Below are positions 42,852 through 51,810 of a stretch of 64,000 nt of DNA, piece after piece. Source of the DNA: Treponema sp. UBA1226. Lineage in GTDB: Bacteria > Spirochaetota > Spirochaetia > Treponematales > Treponemataceae. The notes beneath the pieces are model-generated. The model had not been told where the DNA came from, searched no databases, and saw only the letters and a list, made by a program, of their open reading frames with translations. Made by a program: the position numbers and the translations under genes. Position 1 is the first letter of the stretch. Each line of letters opens with the position of its first letter. The stretch is from positions 98,135 through 162,134 of the forward strand of contig DBWY01000003.1 of assembly GCA_002309195.1 (NCBI GenBank), given 5' to 3'.

Positions 42852-42866
42852 GCAAAAAGTGTGCCA
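42852..42866 (-). promoter_or_regulatory. Sigma-54 promoter of the group-2 sigma factor gene
   Basis: Minus strand: TGGCAC (42866-42861), 5 bases, TTGC followed by T (42855-42851). This equals the -24/-12 consensus of RpoN promoters in every core base. The predicted start near 42841 leaves a leader of about 42 bases with GGGAG. No good -10/-35 pair was seen here. Confidence 0.75.
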
Positions 42867-42874
42867 AGTTTTTA

Positions 42875-42928
42875 TTTTATGCTGAATCAAACAAAAAACT
42901 TCATTTTTTTACAGAATTCAGCATAAAA
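42875..42928. repeat. 13-bp inverted repeat upstream of the sigma-54 promoter
   Basis: TTTTATGCTGAAT (42875-42887) and ATTCAGCATAAAA (42916-42928) are exact complements with a 28-base loop. They lie 9-60 bases upstream of the -24 box. No T run is present, so a protein-binding site is more likely than a terminator. Confidence 0.6.
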
Positions 42929-42999
42929 ATGGAGAAATTTTACGAATTTTATTGACGTTCTGGGGATTTTTTCTTAATTTTAATATTGAATAAAGTAAG

Positions 43000-43060
43000 A
43001 CTGTAGTATTTTGACACAGTCTTTTTTTTTCGCGCTTTTACTGTGTCAGATTGACACAGT
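43000..43060. promoter_or_regulatory. Two 21-bp palindromic sites, probable upstream activator sites
   Basis: 43040-43060 reads ACTGTGTCA-N3-TGACACAGT, a perfect palindrome. 43000-43020 reads ACTGTAGTA-N3-TGACACAGT, the same geometry with one degenerate arm. Centres are 40 bp apart, about four helical turns, and lie about 170 and 210 bp upstream of the predicted sigma-54 start, the normal place for enhancers. Confidence 0.6.
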
Positions 43061-43095
43061 TCACCCTTCATAACGCAGCCCGTGTCCATGCGTTT

Positions 43096-45384
43096 CTAGT
43101 CTTTTACAATCATCAGAGAGGATTTCTGATATTCAGGGAAAAACTTTTTCGTGTCGCCGCGGCGCGATGACTCAAACTGAACTTCTATGACAAGTTCACC
43201 GTCAGAATGGCTTGATTTTACAATCTGACCGTAGCCGTAGTCATCATGATAAATTCTTGTTCCTTTTGACCATGGATTATTTTTATCTGAGCGCGAGTGA
43301 GAATTTTTATAATCAGATTCAGCATACGAGTCAAAATCGCCGGATGGAACGCCAGACACCTGGTAAACATATTCTTCTGGTTTTTCGCCTATCACGCGAA
43401 ACGGCTTGTCGCCTGCTTCGATTAAAAAGCGGCTCGGTTCCATGGCTTCTGTGCGGCCATAGAAAAGTCGTTGTGCACAGCTTGTAATATAAAGTTCGTC
43501 TTTAGCACGAGTAATTCCGACATAAAAAAGGCGGCGTTCTTCTTCGAGCTCTTCTTCGTTTTTATCCTGGCGTGGAAAGATTCCGTTTTCGAGCCCTGTA
43601 ATTATTACGCGCTCAAACTCAAGACCCTTCGTATTATGAAGTGTAATAAGCGTGACTTTGTCAGAGCTTTCATCCTCGTCATTTTCAAGAGTGCGGTCAA
43701 GCTCGATGTGATCAAGAAAACTTAAAAGTCCGTCACGCGAAAACTCATAAAAGACTGCACTGTTTACAAGTTCCTGCATGTTTGCAGCTTTCTGCGTTTC
43801 TGCAATTTCATCCTGAGCAGTATAATAATCTAAAAGTCCGGATTTATTCATTATCACGTTAACAAACTCTGATAATTTTTTTTCTTTATTTTTAGCATCG
43901 TCGATTAAATTTTTAAGTTCATCCATGAGAGAAACAAAATGGTTTACACCCTCTTTTGCTTTTTTAGAAAGACCGTCTGCATTTTTTCTGCACGACTCAA
44001 CTAAATCCGTAAGTCCCTCATCACCGATTGCAGCCTGGATTAATTTTTCCTGAGTCACTTCCCCTATTCCGCGGCTCGGCTTATTTATTATTCGCCTGAA
44101 CGACACTTCGTCTTTTGAATTGGCGACGAGGCTTAAAAAACAGAGCATGTCCTTAATCTCTTCGCGTTCATAAAAACGAAGCGTTCCCACAACCTGATAC
44201 GGAATTTTTTCCTTTAAGAAAACATGTTCAAACGTAAGTGACTGCGCGTTCGTTCTGTAAAGGATTGCCCAGTCAGAATACGGACAACCTTTTTCGTAAG
44301 ATTTTTCTATCATGTTTGCACAGAAAGAAGCCTCGTCGTCCTGATTAGGAAGAAAAACAAGCACAGGCTTTTTGCCTTCGCCGCGTTCTGCGATTAAAGT
44401 TTTTCCAAGTCTGTCTTCGTTCTGGCTTACGATTTTATCTGCAGCAAAAAGAATTTTTGATGTAGACCTGTAGTTTCTCTCAAGTCTTATGAGTGTAGTT
44501 CCTTCAAATTCATCTTCGAACGAAAGAATATTCTGAACTTCTGCGCCGCGAAATTTATAAATCGACTGATCATCATCACCTACAACGCATACATAAGTGT
44601 CAGGAGAAGAAAGCGCTTTTAATAATTTAAACTGCGCTACGTTTGAGTCCTGGTATTCATCTACCATAATTACTTTAAATCTGTAATGCATCTGGCGGCG
44701 CACTGCTTCGAATTTTTCTAAAACCATTACGGGAAGCATAATTAAATCGCCAAAGTCTACATTCCCTGTCTGGCGAAGTCTTGTCTGATAGTTTCTGTAT
44801 GCATCGCGAAATTCCTGACGGCTTGAAATTTTATCAAGTTCAATACTGTCGGGAGTATAACAGTAATCTTTTGCAAGTGATATTTTATGTGCAACTGACT
44901 GTGCCTGTTGTTTTGTTAAAGAAGGATTTGCTTTTGAAACAAGAGTTGTCATATCATCGTCGTCATAAACCGTAAAATTTTTATCGACTCCTGCTTCTTC
45001 ATAATACTTTCTTAAAAACCATGAACCGAACGAGTGAAAAGTTCTTATCATAGAATCTTTTGCACGTTCTTCCATCGAAACGGCTCTGTCCTGCATTTCC
45101 TTTGCTGCTTTTTTTGTAAACGTAACTGCAAGGATCTGATAAGGCTCGTAACCTTTCTGATTTATAAGATATGCAATCTTTGTAGTAATTACACGTGTTT
45201 TACCACTTCCTGCTCCTGCTAAAATTAAAAGAGGAGAACCGCAGTGTTCTACTGCTTTTTTCTGTTCGGAATTTAAAAGTTCAAGATATCGTTTTAATTC
45301 TAAAGATGGTTCAGAAGGTTCAAAGGGCTTTGATTTTTTCTGATTGAGATTATGAATAAAATCAAGTGCAAAATCATCACTCAT
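43096..45384 (-). CDS. pcrA: UvrD/PcrA-type ATP-dependent DNA helicase
   Basis: This 762-residue superfamily 1A helicase unwinds DNA 3' to 5' in repair and plasmid replication. It has Walker A ILAGAGSGKTRV near 57-68, DEYQDSN, VGDDDQSIYKFRGA, LERNYRS, and the later motifs VTLITLHNTKGLEFERVIITGLE and LFYVGITRAKDELY. The C-terminal 70 residues hold a Tudor-like element (GTRIYHDDYGYGQIV) as in PcrA. An upstream GTG gives a longer frame, but AGGGAGG lies 5 bases before the ATG at 45384, which I use. It directly follows rimO by 21 bases. Confidence 0.93.
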   Translation of the reverse strand: MSDDFALDFIHNLNQKKSKPFEPSEPSLELKRYLELLNSEQKKAVEHCGSPLLILAGAGSGKTRVITTKIAYLINQKGYEPYQILAVTFTKKAAKEMQDRAVSMEERAKDSMIRTFHSFGSWFLRKYYEEAGVDKNFTVYDDDDMTTLVSKANPSLTKQQAQSVAHKISLAKDYCYTPDSIELDKISSRQEFRDAYRNYQTRLRQTGNVDFGDLIMLPVMVLEKFEAVRRQMHYRFKVIMVDEYQDSNVAQFKLLKALSSPDTYVCVVGDDDQSIYKFRGAEVQNILSFEDEFEGTTLIRLERNYRSTSKILFAADKIVSQNEDRLGKTLIAERGEGKKPVLVFLPNQDDEASFCANMIEKSYEKGCPYSDWAILYRTNAQSLTFEHVFLKEKIPYQVVGTLRFYEREEIKDMLCFLSLVANSKDEVSFRRIINKPSRGIGEVTQEKLIQAAIGDEGLTDLVESCRKNADGLSKKAKEGVNHFVSLMDELKNLIDDAKNKEKKLSEFVNVIMNKSGLLDYYTAQDEIAETQKAANMQELVNSAVFYEFSRDGLLSFLDHIELDRTLENDEDESSDKVTLITLHNTKGLEFERVIITGLENGIFPRQDKNEEELEEERRLFYVGITRAKDELYITSCAQRLFYGRTEAMEPSRFLIEAGDKPFRVIGEKPEEYVYQVSGVPSGDFDSYAESDYKNSHSRSDKNNPWSKGTRIYHDDYGYGQIVKSSHSDGELVIEVQFESSRRGDTKKFFPEYQKSSLMIVKD

Positions 45385-45405
45385 AAAAACCTCCCTTAAC
45401 GGCAC

Positions 45406-46773
45406 TTAAACAAGTACGCTGTCTATATCGATTCCGCTTACGCGAACTGCTTTAACCTTAACAATCTTTCCTGGACATACAGCCTTAACTGCTTTTTTAT
45501 CATCTTTGTCATAACGAACGACAAAAGCACCGTCAACATCCGGCGCCTGAAACCATGCCCTTGCAATTGCATAACCGTTATCGTCTTCGCCGTCTATAAC
45601 TTCTTCGATAAGCACATCGTATTCTTTACCGATTCTCGAAGCAAGTTTTTTCTGTGTTATTTCTTCCTGAGTGCTTTCAAGAATCGAAGTTCTTTTTTTT
45701 GCGATTCCTTTTGGGACTTTATTTTTAAAGCCCTTTGCAGGAGTATCATCTTCTGCACTGTATGTAAAACATCCGGACCAGTCAGGCTTTATTGCTTTCA
45801 TAAAACAAAGAGTATTTTCAAAAGCCTCGTCAGTTTCGCCCGGGAAACCTGTCATAAAAGTAGTTCTTATTACGCAGTCACCAAGCTCTTTTCTTATATT
45901 CTTTACAAGAGCTTCATATTTTTTCCTGGAACCGGTTCTGTTCATAAGATGGATTATATCAGTATCACCGCTTTGGAAAGGAATGTCAAAATAAGAAAGA
46001 ATTCGTTTATCTTTTTTGATTGATTCAACTATATCAGAAGAAAAGTGATCCGGGTGAATATACAAAAGACGAAGCCAGAAATTGCCTTTTATCTTTGAAA
46101 TTTCATCAAGAAGGAGCGAAAGATACGATTTGTCCGAATGCTTAAAAATACTTTTATCTTCTTTTCCTGTTCCGTAAGCTGCAAGGTCCTGACCGATAAG
46201 ATTTATCTCAAAAAAGCCCTGCTTTAAAAGAGACTTGATTTCTGCAATCACTTCTTTTACAGGACGACTTCGAAGCTCGCCGCGTATAACAGGAATTGCA
46301 CAGAATGAACAGTGATTTGAACATCCTTCAGTTATTTTTACATATGCAGAGTTTTTGAACGTCGCAAAATAATTTCTCTTATAGCAGCATACACCTTTCT
46401 GCTCTGATTTTAAAACCTGATGCTTTTTCTTTTTTACAGAATTTAAAAACTGCGAAATTAAAAGAAGATCGCCGTTTCCAAAAATTCCATCTGCTTCGGG
46501 AAGATTTTCTTTTAAAGTTTCTGCATAGCGTTCAGCAAGACAACCTGTAAGAATTATTTTCTTTTTTGGATATGCTCTTCGTATTGAGTAAACAGCTTCG
46601 AGGGATTCTTTTTTTGCGCTTTCGATAAAGCCGCATGAATTGACTATAATAAAATCGGCTGCGTCATAACTGTCTGCCATTTCAAAACCATCGTCGATTA
46701 ATTTAGAAGCGATGATTTCTGCATCAACCTGATTTTTTGCGCAGCCGTGCTGATCTATATAAAATTTATTCAA
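45406..46773 (-). CDS. rimO: Ribosomal protein S12 methylthiotransferase RimO
   Basis: RimO adds a methylthio group to Asp89 of ribosomal protein S12. The protein of about 455 residues has an N-terminal UPF0004 domain with three cysteines (QHGCAKNQVDAE, VNSCGFIESAKKES, LTGCLAERY), the radical SAM motif GCSNHCSFCAIP and a C-terminal TRAM domain. A TTG at 46773, overlapping the stop of the RodZ-like gene, gives MNKFYIDQHGC and fits the family's start; the ATG at 46809 would overlap that gene by 43 bases. MiaB is a relative, but the motif set favours RimO. Confidence 0.88.
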   Translation of the reverse strand: MNKFYIDQHGCAKNQVDAEIIASKLIDDGFEMADSYDAADFIIVNSCGFIESAKKESLEAVYSIRRAYPKKKIILTGCLAERYAETLKENLPEADGIFGNGDLLLISQFLNSVKKKKHQVLKSEQKGVCCYKRNYFATFKNSAYVKITEGCSNHCSFCAIPVIRGELRSRPVKEVIAEIKSLLKQGFFEINLIGQDLAAYGTGKEDKSIFKHSDKSYLSLLLDEISKIKGNFWLRLLYIHPDHFSSDIVESIKKDKRILSYFDIPFQSGDTDIIHLMNRTGSRKKYEALVKNIRKELGDCVIRTTFMTGFPGETDEAFENTLCFMKAIKPDWSGCFTYSAEDDTPAKGFKNKVPKGIAKKRTSILESTQEEITQKKLASRIGKEYDVLIEEVIDGEDDNGYAIARAWFQAPDVDGAFVVRYDKDDKKAVKAVCPGKIVKVKAVRVSGIDIDSVLV

Positions 46774-47851
46774 TCGGTTCAACCACCAGTCTGCAGCGGC
46801 CATCATCAAGACGAATCCACTTGATGTCTTCTACCATACACTCACCGGCTTTACCGATTTCGAGTTCATAAGTCTGGCTTGCAGCAATAACCTGGAACTT
46901 AACTGTGTTTCCGTTTGAAACCCAGACACGGACTTTGTTATTTGCAGTCATCGTAACAACATCACCGTTTGTATAATAGTTTTCTACAGAATTTTTTCTG
47001 TCAACTTCATAACGGAATACACACGGCTTTCTGAACGAAGCATTAAGTGTAAACGGATATGTTCTGTTGTCTTCGAAAATCATTGTCTGATTTACATTTT
47101 CTTTCTGCTGCATCGGAATGATTGTACTGTCAGCAACTTCCAGAGTTGCACTTTCATCTTTTCTTACAATGTAAACTTCTGCACCACGCGACTGATTGTT
47201 AGAAGAAATTTCCCAGACGTCAAGTACAAAATCTATTGCAGCATCACCATCGATATCAAGTTCACGGGTTTCTGAAAGTTCAAAGTACTGAGTTCCGACC
47301 GGAGTATTTAAACCAAGTTTTGAATCTGTATCAGAAGTAACAGTTAAGATTACATTTCCATTTTTAGACGGAACAACAATCTGGTCTCCGATATAAACTC
47401 TTGCATTAATAGGCTTGTCAGAAAGTTCATATGTTTTCTGCTGAACTTTTTCTGAAATTGCATACGAGTTTTGTTTTGCAATCTGCTGCCTTCTGTAAAC
47501 TGCAAAATAAATTATAAGCACAGTCGCAAGGACAACAGTTATACATCCTGCAACAATCGCAGGAACTAAATATGTAGGTTTTGGTTTTTCGATTAATCCT
47601 TCAGGAACCGGTGATTCCTGAATCATCATGTTACGATACAGGCTTATAAGTTTCTTTGAGTCAAGTTCAAGGTATTCTGCATAATTTCTCAAGAATCCTA
47701 CTAAATACGCTTCGCCATGAAAAACTTCTGTATTTTCGTTTTCGAGTCCTTCGAGAAAATCTTTGCTTATCGAAGTCTCGCGTTCAACAGCTTCGAGAGT
47801 TAATCTTTTTGCTTCACGCGCATTTCTAAGAAGTGCACCGTAACTTTCCAT
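46766..47851 (-). CDS. RodZ-like helix-turn-helix membrane protein
   Basis: This 361-residue protein has an N-terminal HTH_25 helix-turn-helix (MESYGALLRNAREAKRLTLEAVERETSISKDFLEGLE) at 1-75, a membrane segment at about 107-130 (YLVPAIVAGCITVVLATVLIIYFAV), and a periplasmic beta-rich region ending in a domain that resembles DUF4115 (VRVWVSNGNTVKFQVIAASQTYELEIGKAGECM). This is the RodZ plan; RodZ links MreB to the cell wall machinery. The middle periplasmic part (140-270) is longer than usual. AAGGAC lies 10 bases before the ATG. It follows the lolA gene by 20 bases and overlaps rimO. Confidence 0.78.
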   Translation of the reverse strand: MESYGALLRNAREAKRLTLEAVERETSISKDFLEGLENENTEVFHGEAYLVGFLRNYAEYLELDSKKLISLYRNMMIQESPVPEGLIEKPKPTYLVPAIVAGCITVVLATVLIIYFAVYRRQQIAKQNSYAISEKVQQKTYELSDKPINARVYIGDQIVVPSKNGNVILTVTSDTDSKLGLNTPVGTQYFELSETRELDIDGDAAIDFVLDVWEISSNNQSRGAEVYIVRKDESATLEVADSTIIPMQQKENVNQTMIFEDNRTYPFTLNASFRKPCVFRYEVDRKNSVENYYTNGDVVTMTANNKVRVWVSNGNTVKFQVIAASQTYELEIGKAGECMVEDIKWIRLDDGRCRLVVEPIE

Positions 47852-47871
47852 AGTTTTAAAGTCCTTAAATA

Positions 47872-48555
47872 CTAGTCAGAATACAAAAAATTATCTATAG
47901 AGTTTGCACCAGACGGAATATCATACTGGAATCTTTTTTCTGTAATTCCCTGATTGATTTCGTAATTTTTAAAATCAAACTGATATGTAGTTCCGCCAGG
48001 AGTAACAGCAACAATTCTTCTGATTAATTTTGTGTTAGGATCAACACTGATCTTTAAATAACGGAAGCTTTCTGATGCTGTTCTTCGCCAGAAAATAAGT
48101 TTAACAACTTTTTCATCAGAACCATCTTCGAGCGGAACAACAGCCTGACTTTCTTCGTATGAAACAGAATAATAACGTCTTAAAAGAGAAAGACCTTCTG
48201 CAGTTGCAGGATTTGTATTTGCAGATTCCTGTGTGAGAACAGAAGTATTTTCCGGAAGATAGCAGATTAATTTTTTGCCATCATATACGATTGTCTGAGA
48301 AGCTGGTTCAGAAAAATCCATTCTCATTTTATCCGGAGCAAGATAAAGCACCGTTGCAGACATATCTTTTTTATCAACCGTAATATCTACAGTTGCAGAA
48401 TAATCCTTGAATGAGGCATATTTGTCAGAAACTTCTTTGAAAAACTCGTTTGCAGTCGTAATTCCCTGAGAAAAACCTGCAAAACCGCAGAAAGCAGCCA
48501 TAACTGCCGCAAAAAAATGCTTTTTCATAGTACAATTCAATTTAAATAACTTCAT
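47872..48555 (-). CDS. lolA: LolA-like periplasmic lipoprotein carrier
   Basis: LolA carries lipoproteins across the periplasm to the outer membrane. The protein is 227 residues with a signal peptide whose core is KKHFFAAVMAAFCGFAGFSQG and a body with the LolA unclosed-barrel pattern (YSATVDITVDKKDMSATVLYLAPDKMRMDFSEP, then IVYDGKKLICYLPE). The longest frame starts 12 codons earlier; the ATG at 48555 is 7 bases after a good -10 box, and a further ATG at 48528 (MKKHFF) gives a more usual signal peptide. Which of these is used is uncertain. It follows ftsH. Confidence 0.82.
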   Translation of the reverse strand: MKLFKLNCTMKKHFFAAVMAAFCGFAGFSQGITTANEFFKEVSDKYASFKDYSATVDITVDKKDMSATVLYLAPDKMRMDFSEPASQTIVYDGKKLICYLPENTSVLTQESANTNPATAEGLSLLRRYYSVSYEESQAVVPLEDGSDEKVVKLIFWRRTASESFRYLKISVDPNTKLIRRIVAVTPGGTTYQFDFKNYEINQGITEKRFQYDIPSGANSIDNFLYSD

Positions 48556-48562
48556 AAAGTAC

Positions 48563-48591
48563 ATTTTATTGAAGAAAATGCGGCTAGTCAA
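48563..48591 (-). promoter_or_regulatory. lolA promoter, predicted leaderless
   Basis: Minus strand: TTGACT, 17 bases, TAAAAT, 7 bases, ATG at 48555. It lies between the ftsH stop and lolA. Confidence 0.6.
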
Positions 48592-48623
48592 CTACGAAAA
48601 GCAGGTTAAAGCCGCCATCAAAG

Positions 48624-50651
48624 CTATTTCTCCACGCTCTTTTTAGCCTTAGGTGCTTTGGAAGGCTTTTTTGCGACAGAGGCAACGGTTTTTTCTGCCT
48701 CAAGAAGAGCATAGAATTCCTTGCCTTCGAGGGTTTCAACTTCGAGCAGGCGTTTTGCAACCGTTTCAAGAAGGCTTTTGTGCTTTCTAAGGAGTTTTAA
48801 TACATATTCATAACGCTCTTCGAGGATGCGTGCGATTTCTTCGTCAACATATTTCTGAGTTTCTTCACTAAACTCGCGCACTAAAGCCGGTTCGCCGCCC
48901 ATACGGCCAAGAACGCCACGGCCCAAAGTCATGTTCTTAAAGCGGTCACTCATTCCGTAATTTACAATCATGTTCTTTACAAGATCTGTCGCACGCGCGA
49001 TGTCGTTTGAAGCTCCTGTAGAAATATCACCGAGAATGATTTCTTCTGCTGCTCTTCCGCCGAGCATAGAATCGATTTCGTTTATCATGTCTTTTCTCGT
49101 GAGGAAATTCTTTTCTTCTTCTTCGCGATACTGTGTAAAGCCGCCGATTCCATGGCTGCGCGGAACGACTGTAATTTTATTTACAGGTTCATGATCCGGA
49201 GTAAGCGCTGCGACAAGGGCATGTCCTGTTTCGTGAACAGATACAAGGCGCATTTCTTTTTTATTATCCTTGCGGGATTTCTTTTTAAGACCGATGCTTA
49301 CTTTATCGATGGCTTCGTTAAAATCTTCCATCGTTACTTTTTTTCTTCCGTTTCGTACGGCAAGCAGCGCGGCTTCGTTTACTACGTTAGCAAGATCGGC
49401 ACCTGCAAAGCCTACAGTTCCGTGCGCGATTGATTCAAAGTCTACATCTTCTGCAAGCTTTACATTCTTAGAGTGAATGCGTAAAATTTCTTCGCGTCCC
49501 TTAACATCAGGGCGTTCAACCGGAACCTGTCTGTCAAATCTTCCGGGACGAAGAAGTGCCGGGTCAAGAATATCTGCTCGGTTTGTTGCTGCAAGAATAA
49601 TAAGACCTTTCTCGTTTTCAAAACCGTCCATCTCAACAAGCAGCTGGTTTAAAGTCTGTTCACGCTCATCGTTACCGCCGCCAAATCCATTTACGCGGCT
49701 TTTTCCGAGAGCATCAATTTCATCGATAAATACGATACATGGTGCCTTTTCGCGAGCCTGCTTAAAAAGATCACGGACGCGGCTTGCACCTACACCGACA
49801 AACATTTCTACAAAGTCAGAACCAGAAATACTAAAGAACGGAACTCCTGCTTCTCCTGCAACTGCACGTGCAAGCAGAGTTTTACCTGTTCCCGGAGGTC
49901 CGACAAGAAGAACACCTTTAGGAATTTTTCCACCGATGTCGGTATATTTTTTCGGAGACTTTAAAAAGTCTACGACTTCGACAAGTTCTTCTTTTGCTTC
50001 GTCAACTCCCGCAACATCAGAAAAGCGTGTCTTCACTTTTCCTTCTTCAACTGCTTTTGCACGCGACTGGCCTGCACCAAAAATGCTTCCCATTCCGCCG
50101 CCGATACCGTTTCCCATTTTCCTGAAAAAATAAATCAGGAAGAAAATTATTAAAATCGGCATTCCAAACTGAAACAAAAATGCAATCAGATAATTATTCT
50201 GAGCTCTTACATATTTATAAGGAATATTTTTTTCATCGAGAAGTTTTACAAAATCTTTTAAAGTCTCTGGGAATGATGCAGATTTATATTCTTTTCTTAT
50301 ATTTTTAGGATCTAAATTAAAAGTCCATGAAGATACGCCTGTATTTTTCTGCTGAACTGAATCATAACCAATGACATGAGTTTCTGTGATTTCAACTTCT
50401 TTTATTTCACCAGACTCAACTTTCTGCCTGAACTCGCTGAATTGAATTTCTGAATTTGATTTCTGAGACGACATAACATGAAAGATGCCTAAAATGAGCA
50501 TCGTTGCAAAAATCATGCTCCATAAAGGAAAGCGCGGCCCTTTCTTATTGTCATTTTCCTTGCCGTCTTTATCTGTATTCAGTATGAAAAAATCATACGG
50601 ATCATTTTCTTTCTTTTTTTTGTCATCTTCGTTTTTGTTGTTTTCGCTCAT
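48624..50651 (-). CDS. ftsH: ATP-dependent zinc metalloprotease FtsH
   Basis: FtsH degrades membrane and cytoplasmic proteins at the cell membrane. The 675-residue protein has two membrane segments (near 42-60 and 152-173) around a periplasmic domain, the AAA+ module with Walker A GPPGTGKT, Walker [11 protein letters not shown] and the second-region-of-homology [12 protein letters not shown], and the zinc protease with HETGHA. The last 20 residues are Lys, Ala, Pro and Ser rich. The first 35 are highly charged, with Lys and Asp/Glu runs ([14 protein letters not shown]). AGGA lies 6 bases before the ATG, with an 18-bp palindrome just upstream. Confidence 0.95.
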   Translation of the reverse strand: MSENNKNEDDKKKKENDPYDFFILNTDKDGKENDNKKGPRFPLWSMIFATMLILGIFHVMSSQKSNSEIQFSEFRQKVESGEIKEVEITETHVIGYDSVQQKNTGVSSWTFNLDPKNIRKEYKSASFPETLKDFVKLLDEKNIPYKYVRAQNNYLIAFLFQFGMPILIIFFLIYFFRKMGNGIGGGMGSIFGAGQSRAKAVEEGKVKTRFSDVAGVDEAKEELVEVVDFLKSPKKYTDIGGKIPKGVLLVGPPGTGKTLLARAVAGEAGVPFFSISGSDFVEMFVGVGASRVRDLFKQAREKAPCIVFIDEIDALGKSRVNGFGGGNDEREQTLNQLLVEMDGFENEKGLIILAATNRADILDPALLRPGRFDRQVPVERPDVKGREEILRIHSKNVKLAEDVDFESIAHGTVGFAGADLANVVNEAALLAVRNGRKKVTMEDFNEAIDKVSIGLKKKSRKDNKKEMRLVSVHETGHALVAALTPDHEPVNKITVVPRSHGIGGFTQYREEEEKNFLTRKDMINEIDSMLGGRAAEEIILGDISTGASNDIARATDLVKNMIVNYGMSDRFKNMTLGRGVLGRMGGEPALVREFSEETQKYVDEEIARILEERYEYVLKLLRKHKSLLETVAKRLLEVETLEGKEFYALLEAEKTVASVAKKPSKAPKAKKSVEK

Positions 50652-50664
50652 GGTGTTTCCTGGG

Positions 50665-50682
50665 ATTCAATTTAAATTGAAT
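50665..50682. repeat. 18-bp perfect palindrome in the ftsH leader
   Basis: ATTCAATTT followed directly by its complement AAATTGAAT. It lies 14 bases upstream of the ftsH ATG. It may be an operator; very AT-rich sequence makes chance possible. Confidence 0.4.
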
Positions 50683-50774
50683 TAACTAAAATGTCGTTTT
50701 TTTCTATTAATAAGTATACGAAAATAATTGAAAATAGTCATTAAAAAACATAAAAAACAGCATAAATATTCTCC

Positions 50775-50814
50775 TAAAGTTATAATTTTAAATACCGACA
50801 TTTAAAGCGATATA
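50775..50814 (+). promoter_or_regulatory. Possible sigma-28 promoter of fliS
   Basis: TAAA at 50775, 15 bases, ACCGACAT, and a second pairing, TAAA at 50789, 14 bases, GCGATATA. Each resembles the flagellar consensus TAAA-N15-GCCGATAA in part. A TATAAT at 50781 without a -35 box is an alternative. Confidence 0.35.
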
Positions 50815-50837
50815 CCTTGAATTTTTTAGGGGGAAAT

Positions 50838-51278
50838 ATGGCTTATAACCAGGCGTACAATGCATATAAAACCACAAATGTTAAGACAGCAAGCCAGGGT
50901 CGCTTAGTAGTTCTTTTATACGAAGAGGCTGTGCGCCAGCTTAGTTCTGCTTCGTCTATGTATGATGCAGATAAAAAACTACCAGTCAAAAATATAGAGA
51001 AATTTGGAAACGCTATACTAAAAGCGCAGGAAATAATTACAGAGCTTCAGGTTTCGCTTGATATGGAAAAAGGCGGTGAGATTGCATCAAATCTCATGGC
51101 ACTTTACATTTTCTTTAATAAGCAGCTTACAGAAGCAAACATAAAGAAAGACAAAGATGTTCTTGATTCGATTCTTAAAATGATGAAAGACCTTTGTGAA
51201 TCATGGACACAGGCAGCAGCTTCAAGTGCAAACGCACCGGCTGCACCTGTTCAGCAGACATTGAATATTGAGGGGTAA
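50838..51278 (+). CDS. fliS: Flagellar protein FliS (flagellin chaperone)
   Basis: FliS binds newly made flagellin and keeps it unfolded for export. The 146-residue protein starts MAYNQAYNAYKTTNVKTASQGRLVVLLYEEAVRQL, the family signature, and has the four-helix pattern through FFNKQLTEANIKKDKDVLDSILKMMKDLCESW. A short Ala/Pro tail follows. The ATG at 50838 has AGGGGG in front, so it is preferred over a TTG seven codons upstream. An FlgN-like chaperone follows after 6 bases; spirochetes need both for periplasmic flagella. Confidence 0.93.
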   Translation: MAYNQAYNAYKTTNVKTASQGRLVVLLYEEAVRQLSSASSMYDADKKLPVKNIEKFGNAILKAQEIITELQVSLDMEKGGEIASNLMALYIFFNKQLTEANIKKDKDVLDSILKMMKDLCESWTQAAASSANAPAAPVQQTLNIEG

Positions 51279-51284
51279 AACAAT

Positions 51285-51761
51285 ATGGAACAGATTACAA
51301 AGGAAGAACTTGAACAGAGAATTGCACTCTTAAAAAAATTCCGCGAGCTTCTTGAAAAACAGCGCGCAAAATTCCGCGAATATCTTTCTGTTCTCGAAAA
51401 GCAGGAAACTTCTATTACAACAGAAAATCCAGAAACACTTCTTGCTCATACAGAACTTGAACAGCAGGTTGTTGCAAATATCATGAGTCTTCAGAAAGTA
51501 ATCGTTCCAATGTCAGAATTATACAAAGAACGCGGAGCACACCTCGAAGAAGAATCTGTAAACACGATTCAGAAAGATCTTGAGGATCTTCAGCATAAAG
51601 TACTTATCCAGAATCAGAAAAACCGTGAGCTTTTAAAAACTCATATCGTACAGATAAGACAGCAGATTGCAACACTTAAGAATCCGTACAAGACTGCAAG
51701 AAGCGTTTACGCAGAAAAATCCACAGTCGGTGTAGGACACTTAGTAGCAGTTGAGGCATAA
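51285..51761 (+). CDS. FlgN-like flagellar chaperone
   Basis: This 158-residue, all-helical protein (EELEQRIALLKKFRELLEKQRAKFREYLSVLEKQETSI, then LEDLQHKVLIQNQKNRELLKTHIVQIRQQI) matches the FlgN pattern, the export chaperone for the hook-filament junction proteins FlgK and FlgL. It ends in a short Val/Gly tail. GAGGGG lies before the ATG. It is co-transcribed with fliS, which supports the call; sequence alone is not decisive. Confidence 0.72.
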   Translation: MEQITKEELEQRIALLKKFRELLEKQRAKFREYLSVLEKQETSITTENPETLLAHTELEQQVVANIMSLQKVIVPMSELYKERGAHLEEESVNTIQKDLEDLQHKVLIQNQKNRELLKTHIVQIRQQIATLKNPYKTARSVYAEKSTVGVGHLVAVEA

Positions 51762-51781
51762 AATAAACTTATGCATTCTGT

Positions 51782-51810
51782 GAGCCGCCTAGACAAAGGG
51801 CGGCTCTACT
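51782..51810. terminator. Terminator between the flagellar pair and the cation efflux gene
   Basis: GAGCCGCC (51782-51789) and GGCGGCTC (51799-51806) pair, followed by a T-rich TACTTTTATT on the plus strand. It includes the stop codon of the convergent gene. Confidence 0.75.

Noticed and set aside
43000..43060. Treating the TGACACAGT repeats as a terminator for pcrA
   Set aside because: On the minus strand the stems are followed by A-rich, not U-rich, sequence, and the two equal spacings fit binding sites better.
46774..46809. ATG at 46809 as the rimO start
   Set aside because: It would overlap the RodZ-like gene by 43 bases and add residues not seen in the family; the TTG at 46773 matches the usual N-terminus.
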